A stretch of DNA of 64,000 nt from Ophioderma brevispina. Taxonomy: Eukaryota > Echinodermata > Ophiuroidea > Amphilepidida > Ophiodermatidae. The notes under the pieces are model-generated. The model was not told where the DNA came from. It saw only the letters and a program-made list of their open reading frames with translations, and did not search any database. A program made the translations under genes and the position numbers. Shown here in pieces: positions 53,910 through 64,000 of the stretch. Each line of letters opens with the position of its first letter. Position 1 is the stretch's first letter. The stretch is from positions 1-64,000 of the forward strand of contig JAMKCH010056649.1 in NCBI GenBank assembly GCA_023653785.1, written 5' to 3'.

Positions 53910-54026
53910 CTGGTATTTTAAGCCACTTGGTCATTTCTGTTTTAGCTGCCTTGTAGATTTGATCTGGTTCAGCAATTTGATCTATTAGTCCTACCTTCAA
54001 TGCTTGATCAACGTTGAACAGGGTTC
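53910..54026 (-). CDS. ECI1: ECI1-like enoyl-CoA delta isomerase, penultimate exon
   Basis: Minus strand, acceptor CATTGTAG, 117 bp, donor GTGAGA. It completes a split Gly codon and reads TLFNVDQALKVGLIDQIAEP, DQIYKAAKTEMTKWLKIP, ending with one base of the next Asp codon. This corresponds to the ECI1 stretch where the LGxLF and EALxVGxVDxV motifs lie, and phases fit the last exon. The preceding exon, which should carry CDYR and GLNE motifs with the oxyanion-hole and catalytic region, was searched for by eye on the minus strand up to 64000 and not found. A transposon (K5) begins 43 bp upstream, so that intron is at least partly repeat. Confidence 0.9.
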
Positions 54027-54236
54027 CTACAATGAATGACAAAAAATAATTGTTATTGAAACTCCTTAAAGAGACACTGGCACATTTGAAAAATAGTGCA
54101 CCCTCAAGATTTTTCACAATTGATATTTTTGCATGGTTGTAAAGCTTTTATAAATACATTAGACCTCACCTAAAATGATTAAGACCAAATCAGTGCCCTT
54201 ATGGGTAAACAGAACGATTTTATAATAAAATAAACA

Positions 54237-55128
54237 TCACGGTCCCTGGACCGCGAGTGTCATCTGCCATCTCGGTTTGTGAATGGGGCCAAAGGTCACA
54301 TGAGGTCACAAGGTCACATAAGGTCACCCCACATGTCACCCTAACCCGCCCCCTCCTCTCCCCAAGTAACATTCATCGTAGCCTACGAAATCATACGGCA
54401 TGCAAGATATGAAGGGTTACAACATTTTGACCCACGACACACACCCACAGATAACAGACACACAGGACACAAGACACCCCAGAGTATCCCTATGTGCCTT
54501 CTGCAATTCTTCAGACGACACAAAAATGATGGTTGTGGTCAAAAACTTTGGTGGCAGGGGTGTTTTTTGGGTCAAAAAATCACGTTTTTGAGCTAAAAAC
54601 TTACAAATATCAAGATTTATTAATTTCTTAGCAAAACAAATTTTAATCATCATGCAATACTATCAATCTCTGACATTTATATTATAGATTTCTGTTTTAT
54701 ACAATATATAAAGGGTCTAGAATTTTAGCCCCAAAATCACCTTTTTTCCTAAAAAAAGCATCCTTTTTATCACATGTCACCGCAACGAGTATTACCTGAA
54801 CCCTTTATGCAATGTATAAAACCTATATCAATAACAAAAAGGATACCATAAAAATAAGATTGTAATATTTTTACCTTAAAAAAAATTTTAAAAATATAAT
54901 TTCGCTTAACTTGCAGCCCAAATTTCATTTTTCGGCATAGAAATCATCCCTGCCACCAAATATTTCAACCACAACCATCATTTTCTTAAATCTTATATAT
55001 TTATCCTTCAAATAAAGGTGGTTGTGTTTTGTTGTACGGTGGGGAGGGGTAACTCGAAAACTAGAGCACTTTTCAAGGCTCGGCCGCTCCGCTATAATCC
55101 CTATGTGCCTTCTGCAATTCTTGCAGAC
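54237..55128. mobile_element. Insertion in K5 with clustered AGGTCAC (family E)
   Basis: Contains GTTTGTGAATGGGGCCAAAG, four AGGTCAC-type repeats, and ends TTCTTGCAGACGACAC. A second copy is at 59421-60050. GTGTCRTCTGC is inverted near both ends. It carries a further nested element at 54527-54980. Confidence 0.75.
54527..54980. mobile_element. 454-bp TIR element nested in family E
   Basis: Ends TGATGGTTGTGGT and ACCACAACCATCA are perfect inverses, with CTTTGGTGGCAGGG facing CCCTGCCACCAAA further in. The host motif CTATGTGCCTTCTGCAATTC occurs on both sides (54494 and 55104). Confidence 0.8.
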
Positions 55129-55852
55129 GACACAAAAATGACTCAGGCGACAATTATTCAGCAGACAATGGAAATGGCATTATAACGCAAGAAAAAACAT
55201 GCTGGAGTTGATTCCCATTGTATGCATCCTCCTAGACCAGTCTGTGACTTTTGTGGTTTTCATATCAATGTGTATGAGTCTATGATATTCATGTAATACA
55301 CATATTTGTTGATTAAAGTTACTGCAAACTACAGAAGTTAGCCTACAGATTGCCTGGATGTCTTTAGCCTCTTATTAATTTTTGAGTATGTTATTTTTAT
55401 GTGTAAAATATATCTCTATTCTTCCAATGGCCTAGACTATCATTTGCGAGCAAATTGAAAAAAATTTCACTTTTTGTGAAAATGTGCCAGTGCCCCTTGA
55501 AGTGATCCAAGACCTCAATATAATTACCTATCCTGTTATATGCCCCTTGTAACTATACTTAGGCATAACAAGTATGAAACTGGTCCATGTTTGCACTGCG
55601 AGATTATGCTCAATTTGAAATATATTCTATCATTCTTTATTATCGTTAAAAACATCAAAATAACAAAGAACATATATACATTTATCCCAGGACACGCTAC
55701 TGAAGTCTAAAAGGAGAACAGTAGACAGGCAGGGGAAACCACCACCAAAATACAAATACACATAAAAAGACTGGTAAATGAGAAAAACCCAGGAAACTTG
55801 GGGTGGGGACAACCGACAACAATGAAGAGCAAACATTAAATCTTCATATCGA

Positions 55853-58800
55853 GGGCTGAGAATCAGAAGGACATAACTCAACACTAAAAGAAACATTAAA
55901 GAATTTCTTTAATTCTGCTGTAATACTGCTTTTGAGAATGTGATGTTTAATATTTTCTACTAGGCAAATCTATTCATTACTCAAAATGTAAACATATGTT
56001 AAAGCTCATATATGGTACTGTAAGCAAACATTATATAAACTTTAGTAAACAAAGAATTTTGAACAGCAGAATTAAAGATATTCTTTAATATTTCTTTTAG
56101 TGTTGAGCAGGGGTGTAAAAAATGCAAAGTTTCCCGGGAATCAAATGGCTGCGAAGCAGCCATTCCCGCCGCGAGAGCGGGGGGATGTGACCCCCTTAGA
56201 AGTTGGAGATTTTTGCAAAATCACAGAGTAATCAGCACTATTTGGTGCAACATTTTTACACTTTTTGAGCGTATAAGAAGCTTAACATTTTCTGGTTAGA
56301 GGCCACAAAAGTACCGTAGTTTTATTCCAGAATTCCAGTAAAATCGCCGCGAACCCAATTCACCTAAAGGTTCGCACTCAAACATTTGCGAAACCAAAGC
56401 AAGTTCACACAGTGTTTTCAAGTGCTAAAACAAAAGTTGTATTTTACTTTACCTACTCCAACTAACACAAGTTTCTAGTGCCTTCCAACTCCCTTTGACA
56501 ATGTTTGACACTGGCATCTTTGGTCAATTTTAATTACAAATCGATACAAAGCTTTTTTCGGCCGCATCCTAATAAATTATATGGACTTTCTCATTATTTC
56601 TCAGGGATGAAAACATTTAACTCTTTTAATCGCATATGAATTAAAATCAAAAGAGGCCTAGTAAAATGAGCTTAAGTAGGCCTACAAGAGATAAGGTAAA
56701 TTGAAAAATAACAAAATGATTGTCGCAAGCTAAAACTTTAAATTTACCTGTCAGCATTTAAAGAAGCTAACAAAACCCCTTTCGTCCTTTATTCAACGCC
56801 TAGTCAGCGGCAAACACAAAGCAATGCAAACCGAATGAGGTCAGTGGGCGTGAAATCCACAACAAAACAAACGCAATGTTCTCTTTGAATTTCTTATTGG
56901 ACATGGAATATAAAAGACGAGTCAGTTTTATTTGCTGAGAACGATAACCTGTTCGTATCCTCCAAGTAAATACTGGTCCACTGTGCAACCATGGACAATT
57001 TTCTACCTCTATGACTACAACGTATAACTCCGAACAGAATGTAACCAAAGCAGAAAAGCATGTGGACGCCATTTTCCCCCAGAGTAGAGATCAGGGGGGA
57101 TTCCCCGGGCCGGGGTTTACGTTTTGTTGCAAGGATTGCAAACCATGTGCAGTGCTTTTTCTTAGTATTTTGCCTCAAAATTTTGACTCCTTACTTTGAC
57201 TTTATTATGAAAATGTATTTCATATATATTTTACGGTTTTATTTTAATTTTTTACTTGATGTTTTGTTGACACTTAGTGGTATTAATTAGTTTTAATAGT
57301 TAATGATATTGACAGAGGTGAAGTGAAAACTTGTCAATCATCCGAAATGTTTTTGATGTTTGCCGCTCTGTACATACATGATGTCAAAATAAATGGAAAG
57401 GGGTTTTCCAACTCGCTGAACGATTGCGTAACACATAATAGATCTCCTATTAACGCCAGAGTTCATGCTTGATCACTGCGGTCGGAACGTCAACAAAGGA
57501 TAATACGATGTATAGTCCAGGCTACAGATCATTGACAACACTAATTTCAACCTTGTTTTATTAAGATATATAATGATTTCAACGATTTCTAGACCAGTTT
57601 TATTGTGTGTTTTTAATAAAATACTAAAAAATCAAAAATTTAAAAAACTAAAAAATCTTAAAAATCAAAATGGCCACCACATCACAAACATATTCATCAC
57701 TTGTTCACTCAAAAGTTGTAATTTTTCAGCCTGTTTCGTTAAAAACATTGAATTAACCACTCTAACATATGATTATGTAACCACGTACCCAATGAATTAT
57801 TCAAATATGGCCGTCATACACTAAAGTGTCTGCTCGTGAACTACTTTTTGACGGCAGGTTGGTCATTTGGTATCTATCCTGGTGGTTTGTTTGGCAGTCA
57901 AGAAAGAAAAATTAATTAACCATCAGGAAATATGTTTTTCAAAAGTCATTATAAATTCCTTAAGTCTAGATCCAAGATGGCTTCCGATTACTTAATATAG
58001 ACTATAATGAAGCTGCGTCTAAGAGCTTACTACTGGCACTGTTGTGAATATCCCTGTAAGTCAATAGATCAATGACACATCTTAGGTGATCAGAGGAATC
58101 GATTGCATGTAAGAGACAATCCAAGGATGGTGATCAAATACGGCTGGAAATGACATTTACTAAGCGGCATAAAGTATAAAATCCGATCACCAATAGTATG
58201 AGTGTAAGTTTCTTTGTTTTTTGCAGGTTTTGGGTTACATTGGCATCCATATTTAGCTCATATTGGATATTTGATGATAAACAACCAAAGACAGAATATT
58301 GATAGCCTTACTGGGATTTGTGGAAGTGATAATTCTAACTAAAAACCACAAAATATATATTGTAGCCTACTCCACGAATGAATTACTGACCTTAATGATT
58401 GAACACTTTGCCAGCCATATCTGAACCCATATCTAGGATGTCATCTGCAGATATCAATCACGTGATTAGGTATGATATTTAATGGCTCTAAATGAGTTAT
58501 AGGATATACAAAAAAAACATGGCAGCTCTTGGATATGATGTAGTAATGAATTGTGCCATTTTGAGCCATCGGGAATGGTTATTGATTGTTGTTACCTTAC
58601 CTCTTGATACTCCCTTAATTGTTGAAAGCTCTCATAATGGTTTCTAGTAAATATTGATAGCGAAAGAATTGATATATCTACCAGTTGACCATTCTACGGT
58701 CAAAAGTAGATTTTTTTAAAAAAAAACTCAGACTTTGTGTATTGGGGCCCATATTAATCTTTTAATTAGCGGTATGATCTTACTGTCATGGTCACCAATG

Positions 58801-59235
58801 GGGGGTTTTTTTGTTTTGATGGACAGGCCAAAAAATTACAACTTTTTAGCAATTAACACATGATTTTTTAGTGTTTTGGTGGCCATTTGCATTTTGGCGT
58901 TTCTTTAAAACTGCTCAAGGTTGTTTTACGTCTGGCATCCATCGGATTAAGATTCAGCATGAAAACTGGTCTTTAGAAACCGATTGAAAAAACATTATAT
59001 ATATTTTATAACAAGGTCACATGGTCTGTAGCCTGGACTAGTAGGATTTCCAAGTAGAATTTACAAGTGTGTTTGTATATTATATAAGCTTATAAATTGG
59101 TTAAATTCACAATCAAGTTTTAGTGAATGAGCCTTGGGATTTCCCGCGAGTAGTCTAAGTTTCCCGGGAATGAGATTACCAAATTACCCACTTTTTCCCG
59201 CTGTGGTTACGTCCTTCTGATTGTCAACCCTCGAT
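55853..59235. mobile_element. B-family element split by a ~3.1-kb insertion
   Basis: B begins TCGAGGGCTGAGAATCAGAA at 55853 and runs to GTGTTGAG at 56107. Its last bases (GTTACGTCCTTCTGATTGTC, CCTCGA) resume at about 59205. Everything between is inserted sequence. Confidence 0.8.
56108..59204. mobile_element. ~3.1-kb insertion, hAT-like start, no recognised transposase
   Basis: Begins CAGGGGTGTAAAA, typical of hAT ends. TTTCCCGGGAAT near the start faces ATTCCCGGGAAACTT near the end (about 59150-59170). Two GC-rich hairpins (GGCTGCGAAGCAGCC, CCCGCCGCGAGAGCGGGG) lie at 56147-56185. A GC-richer stretch at 56750-57190 has an open minus-strand frame starting in a GGAAAATGGCG context, but no family is recognised. 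Most of the rest is AT-rich and non-coding. Confidence 0.55.
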
Positions 59236-59420
59236 ATATGGGGCGGAATCCCAGTTAGGCTCATTTCGAGCGTTCCAAATGGAATAACTACAGATGATGG
59301 CGATTTTTTTTCAAATTTTTGGCAAGTTGCTTTTTTGTACTAGATTTGCCACCGACAAAGTTGAATACATCTAAAAGCGTCAATGAAATGTAGGACAGAC
59401 ACTCTGAGCATAATTAAGGA

Positions 59421-60050
59421 TAAAAATACATTGCGGTGCCCGTACTGTGAGTGTCGTCTGCCGTCGCGGTTTGTGAATGGGGCCAAAGGTCACATGAGGT
59501 CACCAAGGTCATATGAGGTCACCAACATGTCACCCCACCCCGCCCCCTCCTTTTCAACAAGTTATATCATCGTAGCCCTTACGGAACTCATACGGCATGC
59601 AATATATTAAAGACACTATCAGTGATTTACCCGAAAGAGTCAAAATATTTGAAATTTGCAGGATATGCATAAAATTGAAGGATAAGTCTGTATAATTCTC
59701 ATAAGTTACTTTTTCCAAGTGAAGAATTGCCAGAAAAGGAAGATAACGGCAGTCTTCAAAGATATGACTCTCCATTCAATTGCGTGTTGTAGTAAGTGTC
59801 CGTTCGGACAGTAATGACTAAAATATCCGATTTTGTGCTTATTAGGTTGCTTTTGGTCTTATCATTTGCAGGGCATGTTAGGGTACCCATACTTGTTACA
59901 GACATGTAAAAATCTGATTTTTGATGATTTTTTCGATTTTATGATTTAGCAAAGCACTGATAGTGCCGTAAGGGTACATTTTGCCCCACAGGACCACACC
60001 ACACACACACACAATCCCTATGTGCCTTTTGCAAGAATTGCAGAAGGCAC
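59421..60050. mobile_element. Family E element, copy 2, carrying nested K4
   Basis: Shares GTTTGTGAATGGGGCCAAAG, the AGGTCAC cluster, CATACGGCATGCAA and CCCTATGTGCCTTTTGCA with 54237-55128. A K4 element at 59611-59967 interrupts it. Confidence 0.75.
59611..59967 (+). mobile_element. K4-family TTAA element nested in E
   Basis: Starts AGACACTATCAGTGATTT after TTAA (59607-59610) and ends AGCACTGATAGTGCC before a worn GTAA. Same family as 11920-12226. Confidence 0.82.
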
Positions 60051-60547
60051 AAAATAGGATGACCATTGTAAAGTCACTGAAATTGTTCAAACTGTTACCA
60101 CTCAATACATATTTTAATTTTTCCATGTAAATAATTGACTAATCCAAGTATTTCACAATACTAACCATTCATAATGGCACATAACATGCCAAATGCAAAA
60201 TAGGGGGATTTGTAAGCAGTTCTTCACACAGCTGCTTTATATGTACAGGTTTTTTGATTGTGACTGTACTATTAGAAGTCATTTTACAAACATCAATGAT
60301 TTCCATGTTGCCAGAAAAATGTTATGGAAATACTCTAATGTGTATTTTGCGATTCTAGCCACCTTCTGGTTTTATTCATTTTTGCTCGATTATCTGCGGG
60401 AAAAATGCTTATTCACAACGTTTTTAGGTGGATCACGTAATTTGCGGTTTTGTGTTATGAGCAAAATGCTCGTTTCCCCACGGTATAGGCCACTGTGCTG
60501 ATAATTTGTCCGTTTAACAGAAAAATACAAAATTGAGAATTTCTTAC

Positions 60548-60679
60548 AGATATGACCGAATTTGCACGTACGATTTGGTAACATTGGATTTACTAATTAA
60601 ATGGTTCAGATGAGTAAAAACCTCAGCTTTATTGAGGTAAGTCGGGGGAGAGGCTGGGATCACGAAAATGCCCCTTCCC
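60548..60679 (+). mobile_element. K6-family fragment
   Basis: Right part of K6 (GCACGTACGATTTGG, GGTTCAGATGAGTAAAAACC, GAGGCTGGGATCACG) ending before TTAA (60680-60683). Confidence 0.75.
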
Positions 60680-60683
60680 TTAA

Positions 60684-61062
60684 TGCTATGAAGGAAAACA
60701 AAAGCAGGCAATTTACCATGTGCATGATATAAACACATGAATTAAATAGTTTGTACCTGGGCTAGTTTCTGAACTGCGTGCAGTTCACTGCAGTTGTATA
60801 TAAATTGCAGTGGAATGTTAATAAATCTATAATGTATATATAGGTATGGGCCCAAAAAACCGAACCCTCCCCCCCAGAGCTTTTATTATCATGTGTGTAT
60901 GTTAGCTTGGGTCCTCAGCTATCAGAATCTGCTTGTTGCCATTAAATTGGTGGTGGGTGCGTGCAGAGCCGTTGCATGGCAATGCAGTAACAAAAAATGA
61001 GAATTTAGGACAATGTTGTATCTTTTGCTACTAAACAAAATAAAAACATGCCTCAAAGGTTG

Positions 61063-61102
<40 letters not shown>

Positions 61103-61860
61103 GTTACTTTTTTTTTCTAGATATTTCAAGCTTCCGTTTGATTGCAAGCAAATAAAGGTTATAAGGTCATAGAATGTCGATTTATTTAGAAAATTATATA
61201 TTTCCAACTACACAACATAAAAAACATGTTATGTGTGTCATTTTTATTTCAAGCTTACCATTTGCTTGCAAGGAAGCTTGTGGTTATTTAGTATAGAAGA
61301 CAAATGTTCAATTTACCCTGAAGGTCGTTACCATGGTAACAGTCTCAAAATGATCTTTTGATGGGAAAATTTAATGTTTTTTAATTTTAAAACAACACAA
61401 TAAAACAATTTAAGTGCCAGGTATATGGATTTCTAGCTGCCAAGTTGATTGCAATCAAGATCTAAAGTACTCAAAGTCATGTCCATGGCTAATTAGGGTG
61501 GTTGCAATGACAACACCATGATACAAAATTAGGAATTTGAACCAAAAAGACTAAAACATCTAAGGCTATTATGGGTATTTATGAGAAACTTTTAGGACCT
61601 TCCCTTTAGGGAGTTTCATCCATAGGTTTTTCTGTAGTTTGGTCGCCAAGTATCAGAAGGCTTGTTGTTTCCTTAAGCTGGTGGTGGGGTGAGTGCTGGA
61701 GCTGTTGCTATTAGAAACACACTTTAGGGGAAGGGCTTGGAATTTGGAAAATGTTTATTACCTTTGCAACCAGACACATGACAAAATGGCAAGATGGCAT
61801 CATGGAACATGACCAAGTGACTTTGGTCCATGACCTTTGACATTCACCACATATGAAGGA
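60684..61860. other. Gene-free stretch with a T33 run
   Basis: The T run is at 61067-61099. CTGCAGTT motifs lie near 60776-60812. Nothing else recognised. Confidence 0.55.
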
Positions 61861-61869
61861 ACCCCTATT

Positions 61870-64000
61870 GCCCCTCAACCCCAAGTTTTCGAAGAATGAA
61901 GAAGCACTTGAAAACGAAAAACCTAAACCAACTGGAACAGGAACTTGAAAAGGATTCCACAGGAGTCGGTTCGTTCACACAGCAATATGTACCGATGGGG
62001 GCGCGACATCTCAAGCCTCCAATGTGGCTCTCTTTTTATCACAGACTGAAGATGACATCTCAATTGAGTGCCCTAACCTTTCGTCCACCGGTGGATATAG
62101 GGACCCAACCAATCAAATGTGAGCTGATACACCAACTTAAACTCATTTACGTGCTGCCTCAGCATACGCAATAAGATGATCCAGCTCCAATTCCAAACCG
62201 ACAGCCTTCATATGGAAGCATTTCACGTTCTGTTCATTGGTAATCCAACTTTATCAGCTCAGGACCCACCGCCGTGACTATTGTAGGGCTGTGGCACAAA
62301 TTTGGATATGCAAAATCTGCACAAAGGTCTCATCTGGGCACCAGTATAAACCCCATTACCACTGTTAAATTAAGATACAATCCCTAAAATAGTCGGGCGA
62401 ATTGGACCGAATCAGGCGGCGCAGTGAAGAGTGATTTCGACCTTACCCCAGAAAATGTTTCGCTTACAAACCCAGACAAACTGGCATCACCTCTATGAGG
62501 TGAGAGAAACATATACAGAAGTAGTAAGGTAGTAGAAGAAGGTATACTACCCTAGTGTATCGCCCTCTCACTCCGAGAAGGGACTACACTGCATAGGCAA
62601 TAGCTTATTACCTTGACCTTATTTTTACACATAATACCAACTGGCTCAACGGTGGATGGAGTGGGATTGGACGGTAGCCAATGCCAACGCACTCGGTAAG
62701 CTCCATACTGTACTCAACCTAATGCTCCTGGTTTCAGCTTACTAGGCTTGTTGGAAAGGTGTGTAGCCAGAACTTCCCACTGGACATTGTCCGCCATGTT
62801 GGGATGGAGGCCCTTTAAAGAATGCCCAGGAGGAAGCTTGAGCTTGAATATCATGTGCTCTGACCAAGGAGCCAGGCAACCTATCATGGAGTTGTTTTTT
62901 GTGTTGATTACGGATGACTGAGGAAAATCCCAGCGGCTCACTGTGTGTCCCTTGCTACAGGGCCCCATGTGGTGACTGCAGAGATAAGGAGTTGATGAGA
63001 AGTTCGAAGATCCTTACCGCTCTAGGGCCCTAACTGAACACCAGGGTTTCTCTGAGCGGCAGACAATTCTGGTGAGATGCAGCAAAATAGCGGTTTTTAT
63101 GTAAAAGAGCCTGATCCTTCGCCAAAGAGCATTGTTGCAGATAGAGACCCCACGTCTCAATCCGAGGGGGTCTTGTGGTAGACAAGGCGGTGACACTCCG
63201 ACCATAGGCCAGCAGCCACTAAGAAAGCAGTCTTAATTGGAAATTGCAGAAAATAAAGCTTTCGGATGGGTCTTTAACTCCCTCTGACACCCAGATTTGA
63301 AGACCAATGGCAAATCCACCCCGGAACCAAGGCTAGGAAACCGCCGGAACGCGTTGTGAAATTCGTTTACCAGAAAGGAATGGAGGAAACGTCATGCCAT
63401 CCCGAAGCTGAGTGAGGAGCACTGGCAATCTGGCCTACAGTTGCACAAATAGGATCGATTTTTGTCGGCACACCATGCATGGTTTAACGGGGAGGGAGTC
63501 GAGATCAGCATCATAAGATACACTTGTGGACTTCAGCTTTGCCTGAGCAGCGAGCTCAACAGCCTGTTCAGAAAGTCTCACTTGTATACAGTCTGAGAAA
63601 TAGAATGTACCAGACAGACAGTCAGAGCATTCTATTTGTACTCTGGTACAAATGTGGTCGGCCAAAGACCTCTTACCGGGCCCTTACTATGGGAAGCCGA
63701 AATCGTTTCTCTCAAGAGGAACTAGCAGCCTGGGAAACCACAGCTGCACGTGGCCACAATGGGCTACCAGCAGGGGCCAAGCAATCCTGGTAGAGAACAC
63801 TTTCTTGAGAACTCTCGGCGCTCATGGCGACTGGGGAAAAAGAATTAGCTATCAGTACCCGACCAGTCCGCCGCCATGGCGTACCTCTTCGCCCAGAGGA
63901 TCCTGGGTCCCCAAAGAGTATATTGTCAGAGGTGAGTGATTCACGGCTGAGGGGGACGAAACAGGTCTATGTGTGGACCCTCCACGTTATTGAAGATTGT
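61870..64000. other. GC-richer, coding-like block, unrecognised
   Basis: Composition is more balanced than the rest and open frames of 75-95 codons occur on both strands, often broken by single stops or shifts. One minus-strand stretch near 63990 reads NVEGPHIDLF, reminiscent of the PxxDLFA motif near the RNase H of some retroelements, but nothing around it supports this. It may be a decayed transposon or an exon-rich region of an unknown gene; the window ends inside it. Confidence 0.35.

Larger units (their letters stand above)
54070..55496 (-). mobile_element. K5-family element, reversed, with nested insertions
   Basis: Starts AGAGACACTGGCACATTT after TTAA (54066-54069) and ends AATGTGCCAGTGCCCC before TTGA (a worn TTAA). 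K5 sequence covers 54070-54236 and 55129-55496. An insertion with AGGTCAC repeats fills the middle. Confidence 0.85.

Overview
The window is animal nuclear DNA, not microbial. It has short exons with GT/AG splice sites, long AT-rich introns, tRNA-derived SINEs and many small non-autonomous DNA transposons. Two recognisable gene fragments plus the repeat style suggest a marine invertebrate, possibly an echinoderm, hemichordate or similar deuterostome. That placement is inference; no species can be named from the sequence.

Genes. (1) Plus strand, 12585-29347: a Rac-type Rho-family GTPase, exons 2-6 by the usual Rac1 structure. The first exon (N-terminus up to the start of the P-loop) was not found and should lie upstream or outside the window. 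Exon 3 is present twice; the second copy is damaged. Exon 4 is exactly two bases short. (2) Minus strand, 54026-52254: the last two coding exons of an ECI1-like mitochondrial enoyl-CoA delta isomerase; upstream exons were not found. (3) Plus strand, 38758-38825: a well-formed small exon that may encode the start of a myristoylated ARF-like GTPase (tentative). No link between the genes' functions is visible.

Layout. 1-12.5 kb: dispersed repeats, an ACTC/GAGT-rich duplicated block (3.66-5.05 kb) and a roughly 103-bp minisatellite full of AGGTCA half-sites (10.65-11.7 kb). 12.5-29.3 kb: the Rac gene, its introns loaded with foldback elements, SINEs, a tandemly duplicated coding-like block (20.4-22.5 kb) and nested elements. 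29.3-52 kb: AT-rich, mostly unique DNA with scattered MITEs and SINEs. 52.2-54 kb: ECI1 exons. 54-60.7 kb: deeply nested elements, including a 3.1-kb insertion inside a foldback repeat. 61.8-64 kb: GC-richer, coding-like but unrecognised.

The dominant pattern is a swarm of at least seven families of short elements bounded by TTAA, whose ends start with two purines (AG or GG). This fits Kolobok-like (or less well piggyBac-like) non-autonomous elements; no transposase was recognised. A second class of foldbacks carries exact 8-9 bp target duplications. Family labels K1-K7 and B are mine. Frequent one-base differences between copies, including in otherwise intact exons, suggest either decay or residual sequence error.
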